The notes below the pieces were generated by a model, which did not search any database, was not told the origin of the DNA, and worked only from the letters and a program-made list of their open reading frames with translations. From NCBI GenBank assembly GCA_045594025.1, contig JAZNXS010000025.1, positions 1-15,046 on the forward strand: DNA of 15,046 nt. Reading direction: 5' to 3'. Below are positions 6,331-15,016 of this stretch, one piece after another (position 1 is the stretch's first letter; every line of letters begins with the position of its first letter). The DNA is from Scatosoma sp045594025 (GTDB lineage Bacteria; Bacillota; Clostridia; Christensenellales; Borkfalkiaceae). The position numbers and the translations under genes were made by a program.

Positions 6331-7668
6331 TTACTTCTTGTCTGTTTTCTTGCCGTTTTCTGCTTCGCTTGCTTCCCAAGCCGCAATTTCTTCCGCAGGC
6401 GTATACAAATGACAAGCGCAGAAATGCCCTTCCTCTACTTCTCGGTAAGAAGGCGGCACTTTCTTACAGATTTCCATGCACTGTTCGCAACGGGTATGGA
6501 ATTTACAGCCTTTAGGCGGATTAACGGGTGAAGGGATATCCCCTTTTAAAATCACCCTGTTCATCTTCACGTGCGGATTGGGCACGGGTACTGCGGAGAA
6601 CAGCGCCTTGGTATACGGATGCAACGTATTTTCGAAAATGCGTTCCTTCGTACCGTATTCGACCATGCTACCCAGATACATGACGCCTACTTCGTCGGAA
6701 ATGTGTTTTACAACGGACAAATCGTGCGAAATAAACACGTAGGTAAGGCCGAGTTCTGCCTGCAATTCCTTCAACATATTGATGATCTGCGCCTGAATGG
6801 ATACGTCAAGCGCGGAAACGGGCTCGTCACAAACGACAAGCTGCGGTTTCAGCGCAAGTGCGCGCGCAATACAGATTCTTTGACGCTGACCGCCAGAAAA
6901 CTCATGAGGATAACGTTCGTAATAATGGGGTTGCAGACCGCACATTTTCATGACGCTCAACACGTATTCACGATAATTTGCCTTGGTTACGAGTCCGTGT
7001 TCCAACGCCGCTTCGCCGATGATTGCGCCTACCGTAAGACGGGGCGACAAACTTGCGTAAGGATCTTGGAAAATCATCTGCATATTTGGACGGAGCTTGT
7101 CAAATTCCGCTTCGGGAATTTTAGAAACCTCTTCGCCGTTAAACCAAATTTCGCCATCGGTAGGATTATGTAAACGCAAAATCGTACGGCCCATCGTCGT
7201 TTTACCGCAACCGGATTCCCCTACGATACCAAGCGTTTTACCTTTTTTCAGCGAGAAGGATACATCGTCCACAGCATGCAAAAATTTGTTGGGCTTACCA
7301 AAGAAATTCGTGCCGACAGCAAAGTATTTTTTCAGATTTTTTACTTCCAACAAAATCTCTTCTTTCGGTTCTTCAACGCATACCTGCTCCTCACATTCCA
7401 AAATTTGAGGTGCTTCCGTTTGGGGCGCCGTCTCTTCCTCAGGTTTTGCATAGACGGACGGACGGGGAATAAATTTCATGACGGGATAGACCAAAACGGG
7501 ATCTGCGCCTGCTTTGATCAAATCCTGACCGAGCGTATTCGCAAGCGAAAAATCGGTGGCAACAATACTCGCGTCGCAATCACGAATGTCCATATCAACA
7601 ACCAAACGGGAAGATTTTACGTTTACTTCCCCTTGATTTTGTTGGGTTTGTCTTTTCTTAGACTTCAT
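6331..7668 (-). CDS. oppF: Oligopeptide ABC transporter ATP-binding protein OppF-like, N-terminally extended
   Basis: This is one of two ATPases that power import by the OppBC channel. All motifs are intact: Walker A GESGCGKT (150-157), Q-loop Gln201, signature FSGGQ (257-261), Walker B ending DEP (281-283), D-loop SALD (285-288) and H-loop His315. The C-terminal oligopeptide-transporter region has the four-Cys pattern near 388-401 (CKFHTRCEQCMEIC), linked in this family to an iron-sulphur site. The first 105 or so residues are not part of the ATPase: residues 20-75 look like a small folded unit and 76-104 are a Glu/Pro-rich linker. Usual OppF has about 310-330 residues, against 445 here. AGGAGA precedes the ATG and the gene starts 15 nt after oppD, so the extension belongs to the translated protein. 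Substrate could be peptides, or nickel or sugars by family precedent. Confidence 0.93.
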   Translation of the reverse strand: MKSKKRQTQQNQGEVNVKSSRLVVDMDIRDCDASIVATDFSLANTLGQDLIKAGADPVLVYPVMKFIPRPSVYAKPEEETAPQTEAPQILECEEQVCVEEPKEEILLEVKNLKKYFAVGTNFFGKPNKFLHAVDDVSFSLKKGKTLGIVGESGCGKTTMGRTILRLHNPTDGEIWFNGEEVSKIPEAEFDKLRPNMQMIFQDPYASLSPRLTVGAIIGEAALEHGLVTKANYREYVLSVMKMCGLQPHYYERYPHEFSGGQRQRICIARALALKPQLVVCDEPVSALDVSIQAQIINMLKELQAELGLTYVFISHDLSVVKHISDEVGVMYLGSMVEYGTKERIFENTLHPYTKALFSAVPVPNPHVKMNRVILKGDIPSPVNPPKGCKFHTRCEQCMEICKKVPPSYREVEEGHFCACHLYTPAEEIAAWEASEAENGKKTDKK

Positions 7669-7683
7669 CTTTTTCTCCTATAA

Positions 7684-8970
7684 TTACTCCGTTTTTTCCT
7701 TTTCATACAGATAGCAGGAAACGCTGTGCGTATCCGTCACTTTAATGAGGTGGGGATATTCCCCTGCGCACTTCTTCATGCATTTATCACATCTGTCTCG
7801 GAAGTAACAATAATTGGGCATATCTACGGGGTTTGGAACGAAACCAGGAATACAATACAATGAAGCCACGTCCCCATCTACCGTAGGTTTACTCTTTTGC
7901 AAACCGATGGTATACGGATGCAAAGGATTATCGAAAATATCCTCTACCGTACCCATTTCAATGATCTTGCCTGCATACATAACCACCACGTAATCTGCCA
8001 TTTCGGCAACCACGCCAAGATCGTGCGTAATGAGCATGATCGAACCGCTGATCTTATCTTTGATTTCGCGAAGTAAATCAAGAATTTGCGCCTGAATGGT
8101 AACGACCAAAGCCGTCGTAGACTCGTCTGCGATAAACAGACAAGGATTGCAAAGCAAGGACATCGCGATCATAACACGCTGACGCATACCGCCTGATAAT
8201 TCGTGCGGAAATTTTTCGTAAACGCCCTCAGGATCGGCAATACCAACCAGCTTTAACATCTCTACACTGCGTTCTTTTGCTTTCTTTTTCGAAATGCCTT
8301 CGATATGTAAAAACGCCACTTCGTCCAACTGATTCCCGATGGTGAAAACGGGGTTCAACGAGGTCATGGGTTCTTGGAATATCATGGAAATCTCTCTACC
8401 GCGAATGGAGCGCATCGCCTCCAAAGGCATCTTGGCTATATCGTAAACCTTTTCGTCCATCTCGTAAAGATTACCGCCAAGCTCGCTCTTCTTGTGAATA
8501 GGTTTTCCCTTTTTATCCTTCTTGATAACCGTTTCGCCGTTTACTTCTTCCGTTTCATAAACGGGAATCTTCTTGCCACGTTCGTCACGGCGGAATGCGT
8601 TGGTGCGGAAACGGATAGAACCGTCCACAATTTGACCGCTAGGACCTTGTACAAGCTGCATAAGCGAAAGCGAGGTAACGCTTTTGCCGCAACCCGACTC
8701 CCCTACGACGCCCACCGTCGAGCCGGCAGGAATGGAGAACGTAACGCCGTTGACCGCCTTGACTGTACCTGCGTCCGTGTAGAAATACGTATGCAGGTTG
8801 TCAAATTCGACAATGTTGGCAGGATCCTTCATTTCGGTAAGGTATTCCGCCTCGACGTCCTTTCTCTTCTTACGCTTTTCAAGCTCTTTCGTGATTTTCA
8901 GATTTTCACGAGCGATTTTTCTCGATTCTTTACCCGATATATAATGAGAGTTTTTCTTCTTTTCTGCCAT
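7684..8970 (-). CDS. oppD: Oligopeptide ABC transporter ATP-binding protein OppD-like, with altered D-loop
   Basis: This is the partner ATPase of OppF in the importer. Seen are a basic helical extension (1-50), Walker A GESGCGKS (90-97), Q-loop Gln199, signature LSGGM (258-262, normal for OppD), Walker B FIADE (279-283), H-loop His316 and a C-terminal four-Cys region near 388-401 (CYFRDRCDKCMKKC). Two features are odd. First, ADESTTALVV replaces the usual ADEPTTALDV: Pro284 is Ser and the D-loop Asp289 is Val, each explained by one base change. Second, residues about 122-180 form a charged insertion between Walker A and the Q-loop, where OppD normally has a short segment. The protein is 428 residues, against about 330. 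The start has GAGGT overlapping the oppC stop codon, indicating tight coupling. It may be fully active, or an asymmetric partner. Confidence 0.93.
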   Translation of the reverse strand: MAEKKKNSHYISGKESRKIARENLKITKELEKRKKRKDVEAEYLTEMKDPANIVEFDNLHTYFYTDAGTVKAVNGVTFSIPAGSTVGVVGESGCGKSVTSLSLMQLVQGPSGQIVDGSIRFRTNAFRRDERGKKIPVYETEEVNGETVIKKDKKGKPIHKKSELGGNLYEMDEKVYDIAKMPLEAMRSIRGREISMIFQEPMTSLNPVFTIGNQLDEVAFLHIEGISKKKAKERSVEMLKLVGIADPEGVYEKFPHELSGGMRQRVMIAMSLLCNPCLFIADESTTALVVTIQAQILDLLREIKDKISGSIMLITHDLGVVAEMADYVVVMYAGKIIEMGTVEDIFDNPLHPYTIGLQKSKPTVDGDVASLYCIPGFVPNPVDMPNYCYFRDRCDKCMKKCAGEYPHLIKVTDTHSVSCYLYEKEKTE

Positions 8971-8975
8971 AGCCG

Positions 8976-10058
8976 TTACCTCTTCATCTTCGGATCGAAT
9001 GCGTCACGTAAGCCGTCACCGACAAAGTTAAAGCCCAAAATCGCAAGCGTAATACAAATTCCCGGCGGAATCCAGAAATTAGGATAATAATTCAAATACG
9101 TGTACTTGGACGCGGTGCTAATCATAGAGCCCCACGTAGGAACGTCCAACGGCGCGCCAAGTCCTAAGAACCCGAGCGTTGCTTCCATCAAAATGATGCT
9201 ACCTAACCCCATCGTCATGGAAACGATAAGCTGGGGCATAACGTTGGGCAACAAATGACGGAATATCTTCTTCGAAGTGGAAATACCCGAAGCCTTTGCC
9301 GCCAACATGAAATCCTGTTCGCGCAAGGACAATATTTGCCCTCGCACCAATCTTGCAATACCCGTCCAACCAATCAACGTTAACACAATCATCAAGTAAT
9401 ACAGTTTACTGATGTCCGTGATACCGAGGTTGGTTAAAACGATAGACAAAATCAACATAATCGGCATACTGGGTATACAGCTTAAAATATCGACGATACG
9501 CATGATCAAGTTATCCACCCAACCGCCGAAATAGCCTGCTAAACCGCCTAAAATAACGCCGATAATCGCCTCCATAAAGATGACTACGAAACCGATGGTA
9601 AGCGAAACGCGTCCACCCAACATCAGGTTGGTAAACAAATCATAACCGCTATCGTCCGTGCCGAGCAAATGCTCCCACGTGATGTCGCCACGTTTATTGA
9701 AGTCGTTTTGGGTTTCCGTAATGGCATACGCCGAATAATTTTCTCCGTCTACCGAGTAACTGATACCGCCCTCGCCAACCGTTACGGTTTTGTAATCGGT
9801 ATCCTTGACGGGCGTACCGTTATCCGACCACTGCGAGAACATCGGACCGATAAAGGAGAAGAGAAACAGCGTTATCAAAATCAATAAGCCTACTACGGAG
9901 AGCTTTGAACGGAAAAAGCGCTTTGCGACCATCATACCCGGCGAAAGCACGCGCACTCTGTCGCTTAAGCTTTCCCTTTCCTCTACCGCTTCTTCTACGA
10001 TTTCCGTTACTTCTGTTTCGGGCGTTTCGTTAACAATTTCTTGCTTTTCTTGTTCCAT
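8976..10058 (-). CDS. oppC: Oligopeptide ABC transporter permease OppC-like
   Basis: This is one of two membrane permeases that form the import channel with OppB. An acidic N-terminal tail (1-30) is followed by the first membrane segment (about 54-72), a long external loop, and the five-helix permease core from about residue 150. GTDDSGYDLFTNLMLGGRVSL matches the OppC/DppC family, and the cytoplasmic EAA-type loop (AAKASGISTSKKIFRHLLPN, 253-272) would contact OppD/OppF. It ends in DGLRDAFDPKMKR, the family's normal terminus. The external loop (73-128) is about 25-30 residues longer than usual, with many Tyr/Gly/Asp, and could touch the enlarged OppA. AAGGAGG sits five bases before the ATG, 11 nt from the oppB stop codon. 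Confidence 0.95.
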   Translation of the reverse strand: MEQEKQEIVNETPETEVTEIVEEAVEERESLSDRVRVLSPGMMVAKRFFRSKLSVVGLLILITLFLFSFIGPMFSQWSDNGTPVKDTDYKTVTVGEGGISYSVDGENYSAYAITETQNDFNKRGDITWEHLLGTDDSGYDLFTNLMLGGRVSLTIGFVVIFMEAIIGVILGGLAGYFGGWVDNLIMRIVDILSCIPSMPIMLILSIVLTNLGITDISKLYYLMIVLTLIGWTGIARLVRGQILSLREQDFMLAAKASGISTSKKIFRHLLPNVMPQLIVSMTMGLGSIILMEATLGFLGLGAPLDVPTWGSMISTASKYTYLNYYPNFWIPPGICITLAILGFNFVGDGLRDAFDPKMKR

Positions 10059-10069
10059 AACGTCCTCCT

Positions 10070-11053
10070 TTATTCCCCAAGCTTGACACGAGGGTCGACT
10101 ACGGCGTACATAATATCGGTAAGCAAAATACCGATAACCGTGAGCACCGCAATAAACATGTTATACGTCATAATAAACGGAATGTCGTTTTGCATCATCG
10201 CTTTATACGCCGTATTACCGATACCGGGTAAATCGAAAATCGTTTCCGTGATCATCGCGCCGCCGAAAAGGCTGGGCAACGTGCCTGCAAGCACCGTTAC
10301 CAGCGGAATCAGCGTATTTCTAAATACGTGTTTATACACGACGGAATGTTCGGAAAGACCTTTCGCCCTTGCCGTACGTATGTAATCTGCATTCAGTACT
10401 TCCAACGTGTTGGTACGGGTATATCTCAACCACGAACCGATGGAAAGCACCGTAAGCAAGAACATAGGCAATACCAACGATTTTAACATGAGCAACGTGC
10501 CCATGAAACCGCCTGCGTTACCGTCGCTGACCAATTCGATACCGCCCGACGGAAACCAACCCAAGTCAAGGGCGAATACCTTAATCAAAATACTGCCCAA
10601 GAAGAACGTCGGGAAGGATATGCCAAGCATGGTAAGGAAGGTTGCAAAATAATCGAGCTTACCGTACTGGTTGCACGCGCACTTGATCCCGAGAGGGATT
10701 GCAATAAGCAACTGCAAAATCAAAGACACGAACGAAATGGCAAACGAAATCCCCATATCGCGGAAAATGATTTTTTCCACGGGTTGAGAATACGTCCACG
10801 ACGTACCGAAGTCCCCTTGCACAAAAGCGGTCAGCCAGTTCCAATACCCGACAAGTATGCCGCTATCTAAGCCGTACTGCTCCCTTAATTCTTTTTCTAA
10901 TTCCTCAGCGTCTGCACCTGCGACACTCATCGTGCTAAGCTTTTGATAAATGATGTTCGGCGGCAAAATACGCACCAAACAATAGATGATCAAAGATACA
11001 CCCAGCAAAATGAATATCGAGAGCAAAAGCCGTTTTATGATATATTTAACCAT
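10070..11053 (-). CDS. oppB: Oligopeptide ABC transporter permease OppB-like
   Basis: This is the second permease of the channel. It has a usual length of 327 residues and the standard plan: membrane segment at 8-30, external segment including QGDFGTSWTYSQPV, five further helices and the EAA loop with YIRTARAKGLSEHSVVYKHV (224-243) that docks on the ATPases. It closes with YAVVDPRVKLG, as in OppB/DppB/NikB proteins. The start has only a weak ribosome binding site, unlike oppC, and 36 nt separate it from oppA. This is the least modified of the transporter subunits here. Confidence 0.95.
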   Translation of the reverse strand: MVKYIIKRLLLSIFILLGVSLIIYCLVRILPPNIIYQKLSTMSVAGADAEELEKELREQYGLDSGILVGYWNWLTAFVQGDFGTSWTYSQPVEKIIFRDMGISFAISFVSLILQLLIAIPLGIKCACNQYGKLDYFATFLTMLGISFPTFFLGSILIKVFALDLGWFPSGGIELVSDGNAGGFMGTLLMLKSLVLPMFLLTVLSIGSWLRYTRTNTLEVLNADYIRTARAKGLSEHSVVYKHVFRNTLIPLVTVLAGTLPSLFGGAMITETIFDLPGIGNTAYKAMMQNDIPFIMTYNMFIAVLTVIGILLTDIMYAVVDPRVKLGE

Positions 11054-11089
11054 TTATTTTCTTCACTTTACGTTTATTTTTGGTTTGAA

Positions 11090-13621
11090 TTAGTTATAGC
11101 CTACTTCCCACAGACGATCGTATACCCCTGCATTTGCGGAAGGATCTGAATTCAACGTCGATTCGTCAATGATTTCTTTGTTGTATACGACAAGGTCGTT
11201 TCTTTGATAGGTAGGAAGCTCGATGGCAAGATCCATGATCAAATCCAAGGCATCCTTATAGATGTCAATACGCTCTTTCTGAATAATCGTTGCGCGCGCT
11301 GCTTCAATAGCCTCGCTCAACGCATTGATCGTGCTTTGCTCATATCCGAACTGATCAACGCTACCGCTAAAGATGGTTTCATAGCCCCAGTTTTTGATAC
11401 TGGTTGCGCTACTGTCTTTATGGTATACCTGATACAAATCGGGATCGATAGTCGACGACCAAGCCGCCGCCCATACTGCAAGGCCGCCCGTTGCAAGTTT
11501 CTTGAGCGCCGCAACGTCCGTCGTCACCGATACGTCAAAGCCGCATTCGTTAAGGACCTTCGCTGCGTCACGGAACATTTCGAACGCGGGGTGATCCGTC
11601 GTTTCGCCGGCAATCGTGAAGGTAAGCTTCAACGTCTTGCCGTCTTTTGCGTAAATACCGTCGCCGTTCAATCTCCAGCCCGCGTCTTCTACCAAGCTCT
11701 TAATTTCTTGCTTATCCGTCGTGTATGCGATGGATTCGTATTCGCCGATGAGATCGCCCTTTGCGTCTCTGGGATATGCCCAGTTGGTGATGGACATCGG
11801 TCTGCGAATGACGGACGCCAAGTCTTCCGTGTAATAGTTGGTGATGATGGAGTTGGTATCCATCGCCTTCATAATAGCCTGACGAACTTCGATATCGGGC
11901 ACGTACTTAGGGTTGATCCCTACGTAGCCGTAACCGTTCGTTTGATAATGCTTTTCGTTGAGGAAGCTGTATTTACCGATTTCGTCGAGGTTATCCATCG
12001 TTGCCTGCGGTTCGCCGAAATCGATTTCCTTTGCCTGCAAAGCCTGCAAAATCTTATCCGAGCCTACTACTTTATAACGAAGGTATTTGATTTTTGCGTT
12101 GGTGATTTTGCTGCCGCCAACCGTATCGAAATAGGTGTTTCTTTCAAAGAATACCCAGTTGTTTTTGAAGAAATCTGCTTGGCTGGTCGTGCCGTCGCCC
12201 TTTTCACTGCTCGCCTTGTAAACGCCTGCGCCTACGGGCAAACCACTCTTTTCAGGGGATTGCAATACCGTGCTGAAGAACTTATCGTCGCCCACCTTAA
12301 CGCCGTGCGCCGTATTTGCAATCGTTTCCGCATCCGAGTAGTAGTGCATGGGCGCTACTGCAAACGAGAAGTTCCAAATGGCTTTCGGGTCAACGCCGTT
12401 GATGACAATCTTCAACACTTGATGCGTTTCGCCTAAGGATTTACCCTTGAAGTCCGTATCCGTTTCATACGTCGTGATACCGGAAATCGATTCTACCTTA
12501 CCTGCGTTTTTATCATAGTATTTCGTTCTTTCTTCTGCAACAAACTGATTGAATACTTCCGTACCCGTTGCCCAGAAATTGATGATTTCTGCAAGCCCAC
12601 TGTTATTGCGCGTTTTGGAAGTATATACGGTGTTTACGGCAAAGGCTTTCGTCAATTCATTCTTTGCGTTTTCTTCCGTACCGCCGTTTTCCGCAATATA
12701 ATCCGCAATCTTTTCAGGCGTTCTTGCCGCTTCGATCTGCGCCGCGTAATCGGGCTCTACGTCAAGCGTCGTGATATACTTGCCGTTTTTATCTTTCATG
12801 GGCTTACCCTGTTGGTACTGCACTCTGATAACACCTTCCACGAAATAGTATACCTGCCAGTCTTCCGTGAACGTGTATTCCTCTTCGTATGCAGAGAGCG
12901 AACCATAGTTTGCGTTCCAGTCGCTTTCCGCTTCTTCTTTAAACAGTTCTTTCACAAGCGCGATATCCGCTTCGATCTGCGCCGTCAAGGGATAGCTTTC
13001 GCCCAGAGGCGGATCGAGATAGTTGAGCATATTCGTCAAACGCTGACGAGCCGCCGCCTTAAAAGCGTCCCCTTGCGCAGCGTCTTCGCTGTCCTGTTTG
13101 TCGGGATCCTGTTCGCGATAAGCGTTCAAGCCCTTAATATCCGTCGAATAGATGGTTGCCGAGCCCGTGTATGCAGGATCGAGATAAACGTACAGATTGA
13201 AAAGTACGTCCTTGATCGTCAAGGGTTCGCCATCGCTAAAACAAATGTCGTTCTTGATGATAAATTCGTATTCCGTCGTACCGCCGTTTGCCGCTTCCTT
13301 ACCGTTGGTGGTTTCGTTGCCGTCGGAATCCTTCATCGTTTCCTTATACGCAAGCGCAACCGTAGGTTCGTTTTCACCGCACAAAGGATTGCCGTCCTTA
13401 TCCGTCGTCAACATACCGATCTGCGTCATGGATACCATCTTGCTGTCCGTTGCGGACGTTGCGAAGAAGGGATTGAAGTTTCCGTCCAGCGCGTCCGTTG
13501 CGAAAACGATAGGTCTCGTTTCGTGATCGTAGGTACTACTTTCTTTGCAGCCTACAAGCGTCCCAAGCGCGGTCACTACGCTAAGGAGCAAGCATCCAAT
13601 TCTCTTTACTGATTTATTCAT
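11090..13621 (-). CDS. oppA: Very large OppA-type peptide-binding lipoprotein (SBP family 5)
   Basis: OppA captures substrate outside the membrane and delivers it to OppBC. A signal with lipobox LVGC (Cys25) predicts lipid anchoring. The family 5 solute-binding fold is clear: IVFATDALDGNFNPFF near 38, the signature YEFIIKNDICFSDGEPLTIKDVLFNLYVYLDP (118-149), VEDAGWRLNGDGIYAKDGKTLKLTF and WAAAWSSTIDPD near the C-terminal lobe. Usual members have 500-600 residues, against 843 here. Most of the excess lies at about 168-378, between two stretches that are normally near neighbours (TIYSTDIKGLNAY and ISGITTYETD). This insert is acidic and helical with Tyr-rich patches, and I recognise no domain in it. 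GGAGG precedes the ATG by seven bases. Peptide is the most likely substrate, but the family also binds nickel, heme and oligosaccharides. Confidence 0.93.
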   Translation of the reverse strand: MNKSVKRIGCLLLSVVTALGTLVGCKESSTYDHETRPIVFATDALDGNFNPFFATSATDSKMVSMTQIGMLTTDKDGNPLCGENEPTVALAYKETMKDSDGNETTNGKEAANGGTTEYEFIIKNDICFSDGEPLTIKDVLFNLYVYLDPAYTGSATIYSTDIKGLNAYREQDPDKQDSEDAAQGDAFKAAARQRLTNMLNYLDPPLGESYPLTAQIEADIALVKELFKEEAESDWNANYGSLSAYEEEYTFTEDWQVYYFVEGVIRVQYQQGKPMKDKNGKYITTLDVEPDYAAQIEAARTPEKIADYIAENGGTEENAKNELTKAFAVNTVYTSKTRNNSGLAEIINFWATGTEVFNQFVAEERTKYYDKNAGKVESISGITTYETDTDFKGKSLGETHQVLKIVINGVDPKAIWNFSFAVAPMHYYSDAETIANTAHGVKVGDDKFFSTVLQSPEKSGLPVGAGVYKASSEKGDGTTSQADFFKNNWVFFERNTYFDTVGGSKITNAKIKYLRYKVVGSDKILQALQAKEIDFGEPQATMDNLDEIGKYSFLNEKHYQTNGYGYVGINPKYVPDIEVRQAIMKAMDTNSIITNYYTEDLASVIRRPMSITNWAYPRDAKGDLIGEYESIAYTTDKQEIKSLVEDAGWRLNGDGIYAKDGKTLKLTFTIAGETTDHPAFEMFRDAAKVLNECGFDVSVTTDVAALKKLATGGLAVWAAAWSSTIDPDLYQVYHKDSSATSIKNWGYETIFSGSVDQFGYEQSTINALSEAIEAARATIIQKERIDIYKDALDLIMDLAIELPTYQRNDLVVYNKEIIDESTLNSDPSANAGVYDRLWEVGYN

Positions 13622-13645
13622 ATTTCATCCTCCGATGTTTTTCTC

Positions 13646-14917
13646 TTAATACATACTGGTTGTTACGGTGATATACGTTGCGGGATCCCCCGTTACCTTG
13701 AAACCGTTTTCATTCGCCGAAGTATACTGCGCGTCGTTTTCATAGCCGCCGTATAAAACGTGCGTGTAAATCAATTCGCCAAGGTCATCCATCATATTGT
13801 TTACGCGTTTATCCGCCGACTTTCTAATCGTCATTCCGCCGGAGATAGAAACGTTGTTGACCGTTGCGTTTTCGTGCAAGGAAATGAATACAAAGTAGAT
13901 TTCCAAAGGCGCGGATTTTACAATACATTCGTATTCCAGATTTTCAAACGTAACGTTTTCGATAACCGCATTTTCCAAAATATTACCAAAAATCGCCGAT
14001 TTCGAATTTGCGGCAAGCTCTGAAGATTTTACCTTCAAGTTCTTAATCACGTGCCCATCGCTCTTGATCTGTCCGTCAAAGGAAGTCAATGCGGAAACGG
14101 TATAATTTTTACAATCGATATCGTTCGCAATCCAGAATTTTTCGTCCGCCTCTACTTTTTTATCATTAAAGATAAGCGTAGCCAGCTTTGCGCCCGTTTT
14201 GATCAGCGTCCAGTCCCCTTCTATGTAGCGAGCGTAAATATTCAAGTTTTCTTTCGCTCTTGCGATAGGGAATTCAACGGGCGTTGTGCATTCTTTGTCC
14301 ACGTAATAATTGATGAACGTATACGCCGAATCTTTTACCGCAAAAGAGAAATAATCTTCAGGAGAGATTTCTTCAACGTAACCGCTTGTTTCATATTCGA
14401 ACGCGCCGATAAGATCTCCGTCTTTCAGTTCACTTACCGCTATCGCACTCTTCGACGTGTCTACGGGAACGGTGCCGTTGTTTTCCGCTACCAGATATAC
14501 GTTGACCACAACTTCGGGAAGCCACATCGCCGCAACCACCCAGTTATCGCCTTCGTTGAGAAGCTGCGTAAAATCCACTTTTTCACCAAGTACGCATTCG
14601 CCCGTTTTCTCATCGATTTCCACAACGAAATACCAGCCTTCAAACGTATATTTTGGTCTGGAAATGTCTGCCGAACCGCTGGAGGGCTTTACGTGCCCGA
14701 TGTCTAACGCAGGCGTACCCGCTTGATAATAAATCGTCTTCTTACTGCTTCGGTTTTCAAACTCTCCGCCGTTGGAATAGTACGTAACCTGCGCGGTTAA
14801 ATTGTACTTTTCCATGATGTCTTCCTTCGTTTCCGTGAAAGAACAACCTGCCAAAATGAATAGTGACAGGAGCGCCGTCAACAGAATAAGAAGCTTTGTT
14901 TTCAACGTTCTTTTCAT
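13646..14917 (-). CDS. Lipoprotein with InlB-B-like and GLUG-like repeats, first gene of the opp operon
   Basis: The 423-residue product has a signal with lipobox ILAGC (Cys25). Residues about 42-100 (TYYSNGGEF, TIYYQAG, PKYTFEGWYFV) match the degenerate InlB B-repeat or Listeria-Bacteroides repeat pattern found in surface proteins. A second weaker unit, about 135-235, ends YVDKECTTPVEF and IYARYIEGDW. From about 245 a beta-helix-like stretch follows (FWIANDIDCKNY, FDGQIKSDGHVIKNLKV, SAIFGNILENAVIENVTFENL), like GLUG-type repeats of surface adhesins. No catalytic motif is seen. GAGG lies seven bases before the ATG and a consensus promoter is upstream. As leading gene of the opp operon, 24 nt before oppA, it is probably a surface helper that binds or displays substrate; this is inference. 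Confidence 0.8.
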   Translation of the reverse strand: MKRTLKTKLLILLTALLSLFILAGCSFTETKEDIMEKYNLTAQVTYYSNGGEFENRSSKKTIYYQAGTPALDIGHVKPSSGSADISRPKYTFEGWYFVVEIDEKTGECVLGEKVDFTQLLNEGDNWVVAAMWLPEVVVNVYLVAENNGTVPVDTSKSAIAVSELKDGDLIGAFEYETSGYVEEISPEDYFSFAVKDSAYTFINYYVDKECTTPVEFPIARAKENLNIYARYIEGDWTLIKTGAKLATLIFNDKKVEADEKFWIANDIDCKNYTVSALTSFDGQIKSDGHVIKNLKVKSSELAANSKSAIFGNILENAVIENVTFENLEYECIVKSAPLEIYFVFISLHENATVNNVSISGGMTIRKSADKRVNNMMDDLGELIYTHVLYGGYENDAQYTSANENGFKVTGDPATYITVTTSMY

Positions 14918-14927
14918 AGATTTTCCT

Positions 14928-14984
14928 CTACGTTTTTATAATTTCTTTGCGCAAAATAAGCGGCTTCTTCCTCTTTTTTGCCAT
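14928..14984 (-). CDS. Possible 18-residue basic leader peptide upstream of the opp operon
   Basis: Within the leader RNA, ATG at 14984 opens MAKKRKKPLILRKEIIKT and stops at TAG (14928-14930), directly touching the AGG of the next gene's ribosome binding site. Only a weak GGGCG precedes its ATG. The strongly basic composition and the coupling geometry would suit a regulatory leader, but a chance frame of this size is also likely. Confidence 0.25.
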   Translation of the reverse strand: MAKKRKKPLILRKEIIKT

Positions 14985-15016
14985 AATCGCCCAATTTTGC
15001 TTATAATACAACTATC

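Noticed and set aside
7684..8970. OppD as a pseudogene because of the altered D-loop
   Set aside because: The frame is intact to the normal C-terminus, all other ATPase motifs are kept and the ribosome binding site and coupling are good, so it is annotated as a gene.
11204..12436. Long plus-strand open frame (410 codons) opposite oppA, and a similar one at 12812-13612
   Set aside because: They lie wholly antisense to a clear family 5 binding protein, have no ribosome binding site and encode Arg/Phe/Val-rich sequence with no domain pattern. They follow from codon choice in oppA.
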